Assembly (NCBI GenBank): GCA_973895155.1
Contig: OZ316898.1
Coordinates: 9,548,001 to 9,612,000 of the forward strand
Source: Marsupella aquatica
Taxonomy: Eukaryota; Marchantiophyta
DNA length: 64,000 bases
Reading direction: 5' to 3'
The notes beneath the pieces are model-generated. The model was not told the DNA's origin. It saw nothing but the letters and a program-made list of their open reading frames with translations, and ran no database searches. Shown piece after piece: positions 47,761 to 59,632 of this stretch (its first letter is position 1; the number at the start of each line of letters is the position of its first letter). The translations under genes were made by a program, and so were the position numbers.

Positions 47761-48505
47761 GTTTGACCCAACTTCTGAGCAGTGGTGACCGTTTCAAGAA
47801 TATCTTGAATATGAGGACTGCAACTGGCAATAGTTGCAGTTCAAGCAAATGCAGCATAAGCTATCAAAATCCAAAGAAATTCAAGAAACAAACAGTCCTT
47901 CAATTTCGTCAATGTGCTCGACTGGAGGAAGAGCAGTGCCGTCAACATTGCCCTATACCACCAGAATCAATTGCAGATCGGCACAGATGCCACCAATTCT
48001 TGTAATTGGTAGATCCTTCAAGGTTGGGAATAAATTGAATGTTGACGTAGGATGAAGAACCTATCATGAAGGAAAGCTTAAAAGAGAACTGGACAGAGAG
48101 TATCGAGAGAACGATCTGTGTCTGATTGCTAAAACATCAGAAAATGGCATATAATTTACGACGCATGCACCTGAGTGACACAGAATGAATGCAAGTCCCT
48201 TATAAATTTCCTGCTTCAACACAAAGGGAACCAGCACATTTAGTTTCCCGAAGGGGAAGCGGTGAAGCACACAACCACTTGACACAACCTGTTGCCCACG
48301 GAACAAACAGCAGAAAAGTTTGTCTCCTAATAAAGAGTCCATCCCTCGTATCTAAAACTGACGAGGGCTACAACTAATCGAGTCCCTATCTAGTCCCCAA
48401 CCGAGAGGCACTTGAGAGAAAGAACAGGATCAATTGAGTCCCCACACAACGTTTTAGTGAACAACGAGGGCAAGTAACCCTTTCACCAACTAAGCCAATC
48501 TTGAA
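47761..48505. other. Spacer between copia fragment and GTPase gene
   Basis: No gene recognised. The part nearest the GTPase matches block A (GAAGGGTT..CTGCCCT/GTTGTTCAC region around 10815-10845). Confidence 0.5.
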
Positions 48506-50071
48506 TCATCCAGCGTCAAGACTGTCAAGATTTATAGGATCTTTGCTCATTACTCTAGTCAGGCGATGGACAACAATGTCTATACTAGTGAAAAACGAAA
48601 CGAATCCTAGCCCGAAACCTGTAATAAAAGGATTCTTGCCTAAGTATCCAAGGGCTTCGAGAATATCCACGATGACGGCAAAATTTGTATCTACCTTTTC
48701 ATCATTGAGACCCCGGTCTCTCTCGTTCAAGATGGACGTCCTCGACTTTTCCCCGAAATCACAAGGCAAGTCGAATCGCCCCAATTTAGCAAGCTCTTCC
48801 TCCAGGTCTCGAAGGGAATCTGCTCTCACCTTTTCATACTCTGTCTCAGTCTCCTCATCATCGTCATCACTCGAAGGAAATTCTGCGGTCAGAAAGCTGC
48901 TACAGCCTTCGAAACTTTTCCGTAAATGAGAAATGTTCTGTTGTAGCCAGGTCTGGTCCGCGTTGGAAATTACAATGCTCAAATGGTGGCTGATTTTATT
49001 TCCGAACACGGCGAAAAGCAGCTTAAAGAATTTCCATAGGCGCACCTCTAACCTGTCTATTCGGTCCTTCTTCAGGACAAAAAGATACTGGGAGAATGTC
49101 CCTTCCTTCAACTCCACAAAGTTCTTGACCTTCTGTTGCGCGAATGGTGTTGGGACGGTGCTTGCTTCCGATTCGGGTTCTCCGAAGCCTGGAGTGTCGA
49201 TAACATACCATCCTCGGCCTTCACCACTTGCGACTCCATCTGTTCCTCCTCTGATGCCTGAACTTGCCTTGAAGTTAGTGGAATTTCGGTCAAGCTTTCC
49301 CAAGGTAAGCATTTGTGCAAGAGTCGACTTTCCACTCCCGGTCCTTCCAAACAAGATGACTCTTTCGGGACTCCAGGGCCCAAAGCGGTTTCTTCCTAAA
49401 ACTCTTTCGGAACGACAGCCCATTCCTGACCGTCTGAGTATGCCGCACCAACTTGCGTTGCTTGAATCTCCTCTGTCGAAGGTAGTCTGTTCGTTCCTCA
49501 GAAAGAAAGCGGGACACATCTTCCAAATGCTTTCAACGAGCGTCCCCACCAACGCTTCTGTCCTAAAGTTTGAGCTTAGGACGCTTTTCGACTTTATCTC
49601 GTGTCTGCGCAAACATTTTTCAAGTTGCTGTTGCGACTCGAGACTCAAGCCATTGCTAGACTCCGTGATCACAACTGTCATTATGTCCTCGTGATTTCCC
49701 CAAATCAGTCCCAAGACATCCAGCCAACAATTGTCACTGAAAACATTCGCATTACAGGGCTCCTTTACGATGGCATTTGTGGTCACACATATCACAATTA
49801 CCATCTTCCCGAGAATAACTCTTCTTAAGGAATTTTGGGAGATCCATCGTCTCGCAATTAGAGTCGGGCTCCTACCCTGAACGTTTCGCAGAGCTAACGT
49901 ATCAACGACTTGGACTCCAGATGTGTGGGTCAGGATTCGGACCCCAGCCAACGTCTTGTATCTCTCCCAACTTCCACCTTTTGTGAGACAGTCGGCCACG
50001 AACGTTTTCTCTTCTTCCAAATTCCCCACGACTAAAATGACGGTATTTCCCGAATCATCAGTATCCTCCAT
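48506..50071 (-). CDS. AIG1-like GTPase with a degenerate first G-domain
   Basis: 521 aa, single exon, ATG at 50071, TGA at 48506. The second G-domain is canonical for the AIG1/GIMAP/TOC-type septin-like GTPases: P-loop VILFGRTGSGKST (about residues 238-250), switch II WYVIDTPGFGEP, and SIVISNADQTW at the base-specificity position, where this family often has a T-K-x-D type motif. The first ~180 residues look like a degenerate repeat of the same fold: VILVVGNLEEEKTF lacks the GKS/T of a P-loop, and VQVVDTLAL replaces DTPG. An acidic stretch (SSDDDDEETETEYE) precedes a C-terminal region ending in a moderately hydrophobic GFGLGFVSFF. Substrate GTP; cellular role unknown. Plant AIG1 proteins are linked to defence and stress, which would suit the kinase neighbours, but that is inference. 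Confidence 0.82.
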   Translation of the reverse strand: MEDTDDSGNTVILVVGNLEEEKTFVADCLTKGGSWERYKTLAGVRILTHTSGVQVVDTLALRNVQGRSPTLIARRWISQNSLRRVILGKMVIVICVTTNAIVKEPCNANVFSDNCWLDVLGLIWGNHEDIMTVVITESSNGLSLESQQQLEKCLRRHEIKSKSVLSSNFRTEALVGTLVESIWKMCPAFFLRNEQTTFDRGDSSNASWCGILRRSGMGCRSERVLGRNRFGPWSPERVILFGRTGSGKSTLAQMLTLGKLDRNSTNFKASSGIRGGTDGVASGEGRGWYVIDTPGFGEPESEASTVPTPFAQQKVKNFVELKEGTFSQYLFVLKKDRIDRLEVRLWKFFKLLFAVFGNKISHHLSIVISNADQTWLQQNISHLRKSFEGCSSFLTAEFPSSDDDDEETETEYEKVRADSLRDLEEELAKLGRFDLPCDFGEKSRTSILNERDRGLNDEKVDTNFAVIVDILEALGYLGKNPFITGFGLGFVSFFTSIDIVVHRLTRVMSKDPINLDSLDAG

Positions 50072-50146
50072 CCCTCCTCCTGCTGCACCTTTGCTTTGCC
50101 TCTGCTAAGTCTGGCCTGAGTGGGGCTCTCGTTCTGGTGCGTTCCA
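50072..50146. promoter_or_regulatory. Immediate 5' flank of the GTPase gene
   Basis: Short leader upstream of ATG 50071 (context GGGATGG on the minus strand), directly bordered by the duplicated segment at 50147-50399. Confidence 0.4.
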
Positions 50147-50399
50147 CGTACATAGTTTGCGAAAGTGCTTCCCCCACCTCACCTCAACCTCACCACCCAC
50201 GAAGTGATACCTGACTGATTAGACATGTCCGAAAAAGCTAAGGAAATCAATAGACCCGAGGTGTTCCTCGGAACGTACATAGTTTGCGAAAGTGCTTCTC
50301 TCACCCTCACCTCAACCTCACCACCCACGAAGAGATACCTGACTGATTAGACATGTCCGAAAAAACTAAGGAAATCAATAGACCCGAGATGGTTCTCGG
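50147..50399. repeat. 127-bp tandem duplication upstream of the GTPase gene
   Basis: Two copies start CGTACATAGTTTGCGAAAG at 50147 and 50274 and share CACCACCCACGAAG and GACTGATTAGACATGTCCGA. They differ at few sites. They lie 75-330 bp upstream of the start codon, so any promoter element they carry is doubled. Confidence 0.92.
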
Positions 50400-52289
50400 A
50401 GAGAACAGCCACCGCTGAGCTCTCGGCCTACATAGTCAAGTGTTAATTGACTCTCGCTGATTGATTGCTTATACCCTGAGTTGCTATACTAAGTCCAGCA
50501 ATTGAACAGACTTGATTGAGTTGCTGGGCCGCAGAACAAATTAAGCTCATGATTCACGAAACGATTGCGCTCGCTTCAAAGCCAATCTCGATCGATTTGT
50601 CGTCGACGTTTTCCTATCGGTTTGCCTGGACAGCCGTCTCGTACCTGAATCTCGAGGAATCGTGCAGGTAAACCAAATTCAGTCCTCTAAACTCACACTT
50701 CCAAAAATTATGGGTCGTCAGTTGTTTCTGTCAGTGGGGTTTGCTCTCGAGACTACGGTAGTCAGTGAAATCACGACTGAACCTTGAGGTTTTGGAAGGC
50801 GAAGGTGAAGGTTTTGGGTGTCTTTTGTTCTGTCTGGGTGTGCTTTATACTGTAGTATTCTGGGAGAGCAAGGTCACTTTGCGTAGCTCCCGTTTGACCT
50901 GCCTCCTTTCACTGTATATTACATTTTTGGCTAGCAAGGTCACTTTGCCGACCATTTGACCAGCCTCCTTTCACTGTAGATTAAATTTTTGGGGTGCTCG
51001 ATGGCAGGCATACTGGGTCCGGTTGGCATAATGGGGTCCCCTAACTGCCCATCAAATTATGATATGTGATTATGGTTTACCACATCTATCCATCCATAAT
51101 AAATTTGGTTGTTTCCTATGATATGTAATTATGGTTTACCACATCTATCCATACCATAATAAACTTGGGTTGTTTTATTTGAATCAATGAGTGCACACTC
51201 ACAGGTCTCATAACTACACATCAAAATATAACAAATAAAGTATGCAAATTTTAAGTCTTTTGCCATTAAAGATTTTCTAATTGACAATATTCCCACAATT
51301 TCTATTTATATTTATAAAAATGTTATAGTTTTGTATATGGATGACAAGTTCCTCAAGGTAACCAGAGGAACTATATATAAAAATTGTGACATTTTTGTAA
51401 ATTCAACAAAAACCGTGGTAGTATTATAAATGCAAACATCTTTGGTGGTACTTAAAAGCTGATAAAGTATGTCCAGTATCTCTTTCATTTTATAAAAAAA
51501 TAAATCTGGGTCAGTTGCCTAGTGGCCTCAGAATTAGTGTAGCGCACAAACCAAAAGGGTCTAGAATGAATTATTCTAGAAAAGGAGAGTTGTTAGATCT
51601 GGCATTGCTCCCTCAGCTAAATATCTCTTCATTTATGTGGCTGGTTCATTCAGAGTTACTATAGTCACAAAGAAAAAGTTTCTAAAACATGAATATCAGT
51701 CGCTAAATTCTCTTGGATGTAAGGAGAATCTGGCAATTGCTCTCTCAGTAATAATTTCCTCTATTAGGGTGTCTCAAAGCTGACACATTGATGGACCCTA
51801 AACTCCCTAGTTAGGGACACAAAAAACCACAGACCACTAAATTCATAATTCATAACTTTTGCTATAAGGATTGGTCATGTGTACCATTACCATTACTCGC
51901 TGTAGAGGCTGGTGAGGGAAAAATAGAAAAATTACACAACCTTGTGAGAAAGTGAAGGCCATTACTTTATAGTTGAATGCCATCTTGTAATTTCTCAGCT
52001 TTGAGACACCCTATTATTGCCCTATTGTTGTTATAATTAGTCTGGAGAAGAAAAAGTTGGTAAAACGTTGGTTAAAGATAGAAAGACTCACAACCCCTCT
52101 AACTCAGATTATTAATACTTTCAAATGCAATTCCCCCACCCCTTCTATAAAGGAAGTGCGACCATGCACAATCCTCCCATTAGGATAGATACATTTGACA
52201 TGTCCAAGAGGAATGTTTATGTCATTTTTATGAGAGAAAACAAGTTGCAGTAAAAACGCAATAGTTAGAGCATTTTAAGGCCAAACCTG
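50400..52289. other. Intergenic region with local duplications
   Basis: Contains a direct repeat around AGCAAGGTCACTTTGC (50869 and 50934) and another around TTATGGTTTACCACATCTAT (about 51069 and 51130). Two CATCAAA-type tails resemble the end of the SINE at 62.6 kb. No gene recognised. Confidence 0.55.
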
Positions 52290-52940
52290 TCTCGTATTTT
52301 GTGAACTTTACCTGGACGCTCACTTTGGGACTTTCTTGCCCAAGTCATGCACTGGGGATTTCCACATTCACTTGGAATCTTCCGTGGAAGCTCACTTGGG
52401 AAACACAAGGGATAGTTATTTGTGATCTACCTGGAAGCTCCCTCCTTGGACTATCTTGTACTCCTCAAATTGTTTTAAGGATTTGTTTGTTTGTTTGTTT
52501 TCGTTGGAAGAACGGCCAACATGCAACCAAGGCCAAAAAAAAAACAATTGTTTTAACGGTATTGAGGTCAATGTCCCTTTTGAAAAGAAAAAAAAATGCT
52601 TAAAATGGACTTTCTTGCCAAAGCACTTGTGAGGATCTTCGGGGGAAGGTCTCTTGCTGGACTTCTTGCAGCAGTCATTGCAAGAAAATCAAGGGAACCC
52701 ACTTGAGTGCAACCCCTGGGGTCCCTTGTCAGTAGGTATTACGTTCAGTCCTTAACCAACCAAGTTTGCTCCACAGTCCTGGTGGACGTGGCAATAGGTT
52801 CTACTCTTGCACGCAACTGCTTCAAAACATTCACTAGACCGATTAAGCCGTTAAGGCCCCTTGTCAAATTACCCTTAGTGACCCTCCTAGATGCTATTTA
52901 TTCTTTACTAGGCTTTTCAGTTTGTTGTTTAATAGGGCTT
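52290..52940. repeat. Dispersed repeat, copy 2
   Basis: Diverged copy of the 38030-38900 segment in the same orientation (anchors as listed there). A GTTT microsatellite at about 52485-52502 lies inside it. Confidence 0.7.
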
Positions 52941-54169
52941 GAGTTCTATAATTGACATTTTTATTTTTATTTTTACTTTTTGGACCCTAAACACAGTCCA
53001 TTCTCGCCAATTCTGATTTTTTAAACATACTACGTGTAGAAAAGAGGCACCATTGCATGTGATAATGCTTGATATATGCCCATGTGTCGTGCTGTGGTAG
53101 TTGCGGCAATGTTATCAATGGTGCAGGCTCAATACTTGTCCAGCTCCATGAAAATGTTGATGGAAGGCAAAGAACTGCAGGTGGTTGTCGGTGCAACAAT
53201 ACATGATCGTGTGGTGCACATAATGTTGATGTGGGACAAATAATTGCAAGTCAGGCAAAGAAGTCTTATCATTTGCAGCTATGTGATATTTTTAGTCATA
53301 TATTTACAAATGACTAAAAATTTGTAACATATGACTAATTGTAACATATTTTTATTTTTATATAATAGGTGGATTTGATGCTGCCAAAAAAAGTTTTTAG
53401 CAAACAACTGGGATTTCTCTCTCCTTTTTTTGGTTTAATTTGTAAACAGACCATGATCCCCTTTTTAGGCAGGGTTGTATATTGTGGTAACTTGATGATG
53501 AGTCTCTATTTACACAACTATTGGTTAAATTCAAGTGTGTAGATGTTTCTTCTCAATGGAGGCTACACATGAATGAAGTTAATCACAGATGAACCAGAAT
53601 AAAAACAGAAGGCTATTTGGACTCCACAAAGTCCTCCACTCTTTGAAATAGAGCTCAATATCTTTTGAATCATGATCCTCATATTATTTGGTGTGACAAG
53701 GGGGCCCTCCCAATCAATAGCAATGAAAACTCCCAAGGTAGTGGAGCCTCCACTGACTGAAGTGTTCAAGACAGGGTTCTGGACTTGTTGGGCTTTTCTT
53801 TCTGGTTTGTTTCCCCCTTTATTGGGTTTCTTGGGGTTTCTTGCCTATGGGACAGTACATTCACTTGAGAGCAGAATTCAGGCTCAACTTAGACTAAAAA
53901 TGTTATAGCATTATTTTTGAATAAAATCATGAATTAGTGTTATTTGGACCTCGATTTAGACTAACCTGAGTGGACGGATAGTGGAAGAAATTTCTTTTCA
54001 AAAATTGACAAAAACTATTGTTACTTTAGACTCAACATCAGGTTCATAAAAATTAGACAGTCTTTTAAATTTTAGCATAACACTAAGTAAGGTGAACACT
54101 CAGGTAGGGATATTTGCTGGTGGGGGCGTCTTTTGTTCATTGGCATTGTTTTATAAATATATCTAGATT
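52941..54169. other. Intergenic sequence
   Basis: A/T-rich. Short open frames only, none recognisable. Confidence 0.5.
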
Positions 54170-54301
54170 AGATATATAACTATCACATCTTTTGCAGTCA
54201 CCATGGGAACGTGTTGCGTTCAGGGGGTCCAAAAAAGATATATAACTATCACATCTTTTGCAGTCACCATGGGAACGTGTTGCGTTCAGGGGGTCCAAAA
54301 A
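54170..54301. repeat. Perfect 66-bp tandem duplication
   Basis: Copies start AGATATATAACTATCAC at 54170 and 54236 and appear identical. A G-homopolymer follows at about 54370. Confidence 0.95.
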
Positions 54302-54774
54302 AGCCCAGGCGCCACCACGCATTGCAGTGCTGATGGTGGGAGCAAAACAACATCCTAAGATTGCAGAAAAGGGGGGGGGGGGGGGGTGACAAAAAAAACA
54401 AAGGGGAGTCCATGGATTGACGCCTTGGGCTGTGAGTTTGGTGGAAGTTCCTTTTCTTCAATTTAAGGTGGCTTTACAAGACCTTGAGGCCAGTTTGAGT
54501 ATATTTTTTATCAAATCCCTGTGTCATTTAACATCCTAAAAATAGTGGAGGCGCCTGAGGAGGGTTTGAAATCATTTTATGCTTCCCCCCACTCCCCCTT
54601 TTGTCGCAGCAAATGGTGCTGAAATTATTTACTGGAAGACAGGTTTGGGACCCACTCCACCTGACAGTCACATAGTTCATTGGCTAAGGGACTTTCTTAT
54701 TATTTCAAGAGGAATGAGGGGCATGTGTGTCTTGGGTAGACCAAGCGAATTAGCGAAAGGATGACGAGACCTCC

Positions 54775-54990
54775 AAGAGAGGTGGTCTAAAATCTTGGAC
54801 AAAAATGTACTCCACCTAAGCAAAAATTAGACCCCGCTCCCTTCTTCCATGTAAGGTGGTCTAAAATCGTGGACAAAAATGTACTCCACCTAACAAACAA
54901 TTGGGCCCCACTCCCTTCGTCCATGTAAGGTGGTCTAAAAGACAAAAATGTGCTCCATATACCAATAAATTGGGCCCTACTCCCTTCCAT
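54775..54990. repeat. Three-copy tandem repeat of about 70 bp
   Basis: Each unit begins GGTGGTCTAAAA and contains GACAAAAATGT.CTCCA and CTCCCTTC. Units start near 54780, 54851 and 54928. Confidence 0.9.
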
Positions 54991-55360
54991 TGTAACATTT
55001 GTAAGATTGGCAGGTTCCTTGAAAGTGCTCCCAAACACTTTGTAAAGTGAATAGTAACAGTTTCTCCCCATCACATCCGGAGACAAGGAAAACCGTTGTC
55101 CGATGTTCGATTTGACACGAGGGAAAAAATATATCATCTCCAGGCATTTCTCGCTTGTTTAGTGACTTGCATCTGTAGAAGGACCAAATTGTTGAAACTT
55201 TCAACAGCATGGAATCGAATGTAGGACCTCCCGTGTACATTGTAGTGTGCTCTATCGCTGAGTTACAGGCCCTTCATGCCCCCGCATCCATGATCAGTTC
55301 CGGTGTAGTTCATTTCCCAACACAAACCACAATTCGGACCAATTAAATTCAGCAAGACCT
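54991..55360. other. Intergenic sequence
   Basis: A stretch near 55225-55270 (TAGTGTGCTCTATCGCTGAG) has weak tRNA-like character but no complete cloverleaf that I can fold. Nothing else seen. Confidence 0.4.
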
Positions 55361-55542
55361 GCCCACATGATTGAAAGTTAGACAGTGAGTTAGATTTCCG
55401 CTGCCTATATGATTGAGAGTTAGACAGTTAGATTTCCGCTGCCTATATGATTGAGAGTTAGACAGTTAGATTTCCGATCATATATGAATGAGAGTTAGAC
55501 AGTTAGATTTCCGATGCCTACATGATTGAGAGTTAGACAGTT
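55361..55542. repeat. Minisatellite, five copies of about 35-40 bp
   Basis: Repeated core GATTGAGAGTTAGACAGTTAG followed by ATTTCCG. Units run head to tail without unique spacers. Confidence 0.93.
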
Positions 55543-58500
55543 TGAAGCATATGTGTAATTTGTGCGAAATTGACGATCAAAATCGGGGTTGAAACTAAAG
55601 CTGGAGCCTCATCCACATGCACAATTGACTCGGCACTATCATTTTACATCGAAACAATCGTCGATGCAGTTTTGGGATGGATCAAAAACAGACTGCAGTC
55701 GTAGGAGCGATTGAATGATGTGTCCTGTCTCCGAATTGAACGGCGGAGACACTTCAATTCGCTGGACCGTATTTTGAGGAGAAAGTATTGATTTGGGACT
55801 AAATGTGACAACGTGGGGACGTACTAAACAACATTCCTCATAACTAATCAATAAAAGAAATCAATCAAAGTTCTTCCGTGTAATTTTCCAAGAGAACTGC
55901 AGCCTATACTGGCAGATCAAATTTGAATCAATCGAACATGTCCTCGACTTCATCTACGTCCTTCCATTTACATATTCAGGACAGTCCCTTCTCCACTTTT
56001 TGAGTGCTGCCGAGCTACGTGCAATTTGAACGGCATGTTTCAGCCGATGATACCTTCAGATCGTCGTATCTTCTTTCTCTTCCCCTTGTATGACTTATCT
56101 GCCTCAACACCACAATAATTAAAGACATTTCGATTGCCTCATATATCTCCAGCTACATCTTGCGAGGTGTCGGAAACCTCCTTCTAAAGCTTGTGAGAAG
56201 CCTGTTGCCTTGAGCATTTTTCTCGTCTTGTACAGCTTCGGTATGATTTCTGTACGCTGCGTCTTCATTCATGTCACCGCAGTTGTTCTGGACAATGGTG
56301 TAGCGGTCTCACTATAGACAGTCCCTAGAGCCACTATGCTTAATACACTCTTCTCACGAACTTTAGGTGCTGAATACCATCTGCGTGTCACCGAAACAAG
56401 TATCAAGCCGTGTACCTTTCCCAAAACCAGCAAGGTCGTCCCTATCCACCCAGCCAGGAAACTAACCCGCGTGGAAAGCCCGATTTCCCGACTCTGTCCG
56501 AATGGTTGTGGTAAAATTCCGTGAAACTCTCCTGGCAGGGTAGGAGTTACGCCTGTGCAGTTGGTCTGCCGATAAATTGTGTCGTTCCCAGTGCTTCCGA
56601 CTGCAGCATGACGGACTACATTGGAGTATGTATTCGGGAATACTCCCGACGGCTAGCCCATAGTGTATTGGCAGCCCCACCTCCTGGTGCTATTTGATGC
56701 GTTGTACAATCGTGTCTCTGTTTTGTTCGAGTTTGTGTACTGTGTATGTTTGGAGGTTGTACAAGGAGAGAGCCCAGTACAGATGCTCACGAAATGACTG
56801 TCTAGCCTGTGTTGAGTTTTTTCTGGGTAGACTTTGTTGAATTTCCCATGCGCCTTTGTTCAACTGCGTTAAGTAGGAATGCTTGGTACTTCAGTTCTGG
56901 CTGCTTCAGCGTGTCCACACATTAGATGCTGGAAACTCGATCGAGGTTATGGGCAGAAAGGCGACCCGTGGGAAATCAACAGTCTGGCCATGCCATAGGA
57001 TGAAGTCCTGCAGTCGGAAGTGGCTAAAGCTTCCGAGTCTAATGGTTCGGAAAGATCGCTGGGTATCCTGTACACAGCGACGTATAGCCAGCGATGTCCA
57101 GATGAGCAAACCGGGCATGTTAAGCTCACAAGCCTACTACCTCGCTTTCGGACGACTGCTATTCACATCTTTGACTGCTGAGTGTTCAGGCAAGTGAACC
57201 CATAACTGCTGTGACTTTGGTGCTATGCGGATTATCCCTAGTACTCGGACACAAGCCCAGTGCTGTGTTTCTGTATAGGCCTGGAGCTCAGCGTTTGTGG
57301 TGCTTGCGGAGAAGTCCCACAATAGTACTGAAATTAATTAAGAGCGAGATGCAAGAACAAAGAGACCGTTGAGTTCTTGTGAGCCCCTACGAGCATGTGA
57401 AATTCAGTGAAGGTCGAATAGAAAATGTTCGTGGACCTAAATACGCATGGCACAAGGTATGCTGGGATGAGATGATTTGGCATCTGTGGACTACCTGATT
57501 CTCTCCAGTACAGCCTCCTTCTAATCGTTCTTCAGCAACTCGCTTCTGACTGGACAGCACGGCCTCTATGTTGGAGAGGGTCTCTCCAATATACAGGCTG
57601 GCTTTTCAGAATCAAATTGCCTTTGTTCAATAAACTGGGGGGGGGGGGGGGTTGAGCCTGGAGAAGAGACCATCCGAGCTGGCGATTAGAACTCCTACTC
57701 ACCTGAAAATCTTTTCCATTAATAATATCAGCATTGGATTTAGATACATTTCAATTGATGGTGTATCTATCCCAAGAAACTTCCATTTTGCGTTATTGTG
57801 GATAATTTCAAATCAATACTGTATTTCGTTCATTTGTTCCGAAACTTCTGCCGAAATCCTTGGCGTTATTTCTTCGACCTGTTTGTTTTGATTTCTTAGC
57901 CTCATTGCAAGTTAGCAATATCCACAAACATGACTTTTATTCAGTAACTCGTGTACTGGAAATCCTCAAATAATAGTCCCACAAAGGACTAAGCACGTTC
58001 TGCTCGAACACAACGTTCTTCCGAGACCCTACTTAGCTCGACAGTACTTACTGTCCAGTGAACTCGGAGGCTCTCAGGATGTAAACTCATCCTCACGCAT
58101 CTTTCAGTGAATTCAAAGAGATCTATCAAGTGGGCTCATTTGAGTCTGGGACCCAATTATCCCTATATTCGAATTCTTGTATGGACCTCGTCTTCATCGT
58201 CAGCTCTGCGTCTGCTGAAAGACAGCCGAGGTTTGTGAGGTGCCTTGTCTGCTCTAGCTCACACCTTGATCACCGCCCTAGTAGTAGGCACCTGAAGGTG
58301 AGGCAAGAATTCCTGCGAGTCAAATATCGAGTAGTCAGCTTAAAAATCTCAGACAAATAATATTACAACAGAGCTTTCAACCTAAGCAATATCTTTCCTC
58401 ACGGGTTTAATATTCACATTGTGTCAAGATTTTATCCCAATTGCAACCCTAAATTTAAAATGCATTGAGTTCAATCTTGTAGATAAACGCACTTTCTCGT

Positions 58501-59632
58501 GCAATTATCTACACTAATTGCTCATGCACAGCTTTTGCATATAGTTTTGCCATTTTACAATCTCAGCACTCACGTATCACACAAGCATCGCATTCCAGCA
58601 GTTTGAAGCAGCGAAGGCAATATATCTCAAGGCCTTAGATTTGCTCTCTGGGCCATGCTCTTTGGAAACCTGACCCTCCTACACACCATCATATCGAAGG
58701 GAGGTGTTGAGGAACACGAGAGCCCACGATACCGATGAAATGGCAACTGCATTGTCTTTAATTCAGGTGCAGAACAAAGAAGTGGCATTCCATCTTGGGA
58801 AAAATGAGGCAGAAAGCGACAGTGCCAATGGAAGGAGACTATGGGGCCAACTGGTAAGAGGTTCATTTACCACAGAACACAGAAACCTAATCACAGTTAA
58901 TTCTTGCTCACAGTCGAACTCAATACAAACCATGGATCAAAATATCAACAACCGGTAAACACATTTAGAATCATTTACCATGTTCGCTCCAGTCACATTT
59001 GAGCTCAACTTGGAGTCAAGAGCGTAAGGATGTCCACGTAGACCCACAAAAGGGACTCAGAGACATAGCCCACAAACAGCCAAAGGGTTGCATACCTGGC
59101 TGTAAAAAGTCTCCAACGGAGTAAAGGCCAATATCCCTCAGCGGTAAAGTTGAATTTGGGAAGCCAAACCCTGCCCAGTCCCTTTCATGGCCGTCATTGT
59201 ATATGTTGCCTCTCTACAAGACAGCTGAATTTCAAACTTATCCTACAAACTGAGATTAATCGTTCCTCAGAAAGTGCTCCAATTCAAGCACGATTTTCTA
59301 ATTCAATGACATTTATAGTGGTTGCTGAACTATGTGTATCCCACAAAGGGAATTGAGAAATATGGCTGCAGAACCTATTGTATAAGTGTATACTTTGCCC
59401 ACAGTGCCCCCTACAGAAATTTTGGACTCCACTCCATCAAGACCCTAGATAGCGGAGCTTCTACAGAATTTGACATCCTTGAAGAATTAATACCATTAGC
59501 ACAATGTAGGTCAAGTTTAAGCGAACCGCAACATCAACGAGTATCTGGAGATGTTCCCGGGATTCGTCAAACGTCCTCCTTCAAACGGCTGGTGCGCAAT
59601 TCAGTAGAGACAGTAGTCCTCATCAAATCCAA
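55543..59632. other. Gene-poor region left of the PPR gene
   Basis: Four kilobases without a recognisable gene. Short frames on both strands (for example around 56883-57197) look like chance. A run of about 15 G lies near 57638-57652. The last few hundred bases would hold the PPR 3' UTR. Confidence 0.5.

Noticed and set aside
55361-55542. CRISPR-like array
   Set aside because: Units are contiguous with no unique spacers in a plant nuclear context; it is a minisatellite.
56883-57197. Possible 104-codon gene
   Set aside because: No family resemblance, and overlapping frames of similar length occur on the other strand.
57638-57652. G-run as a G-quadruplex regulator
   Set aside because: A single homopolymer with no spaced G-tracts; more likely a slippage site.
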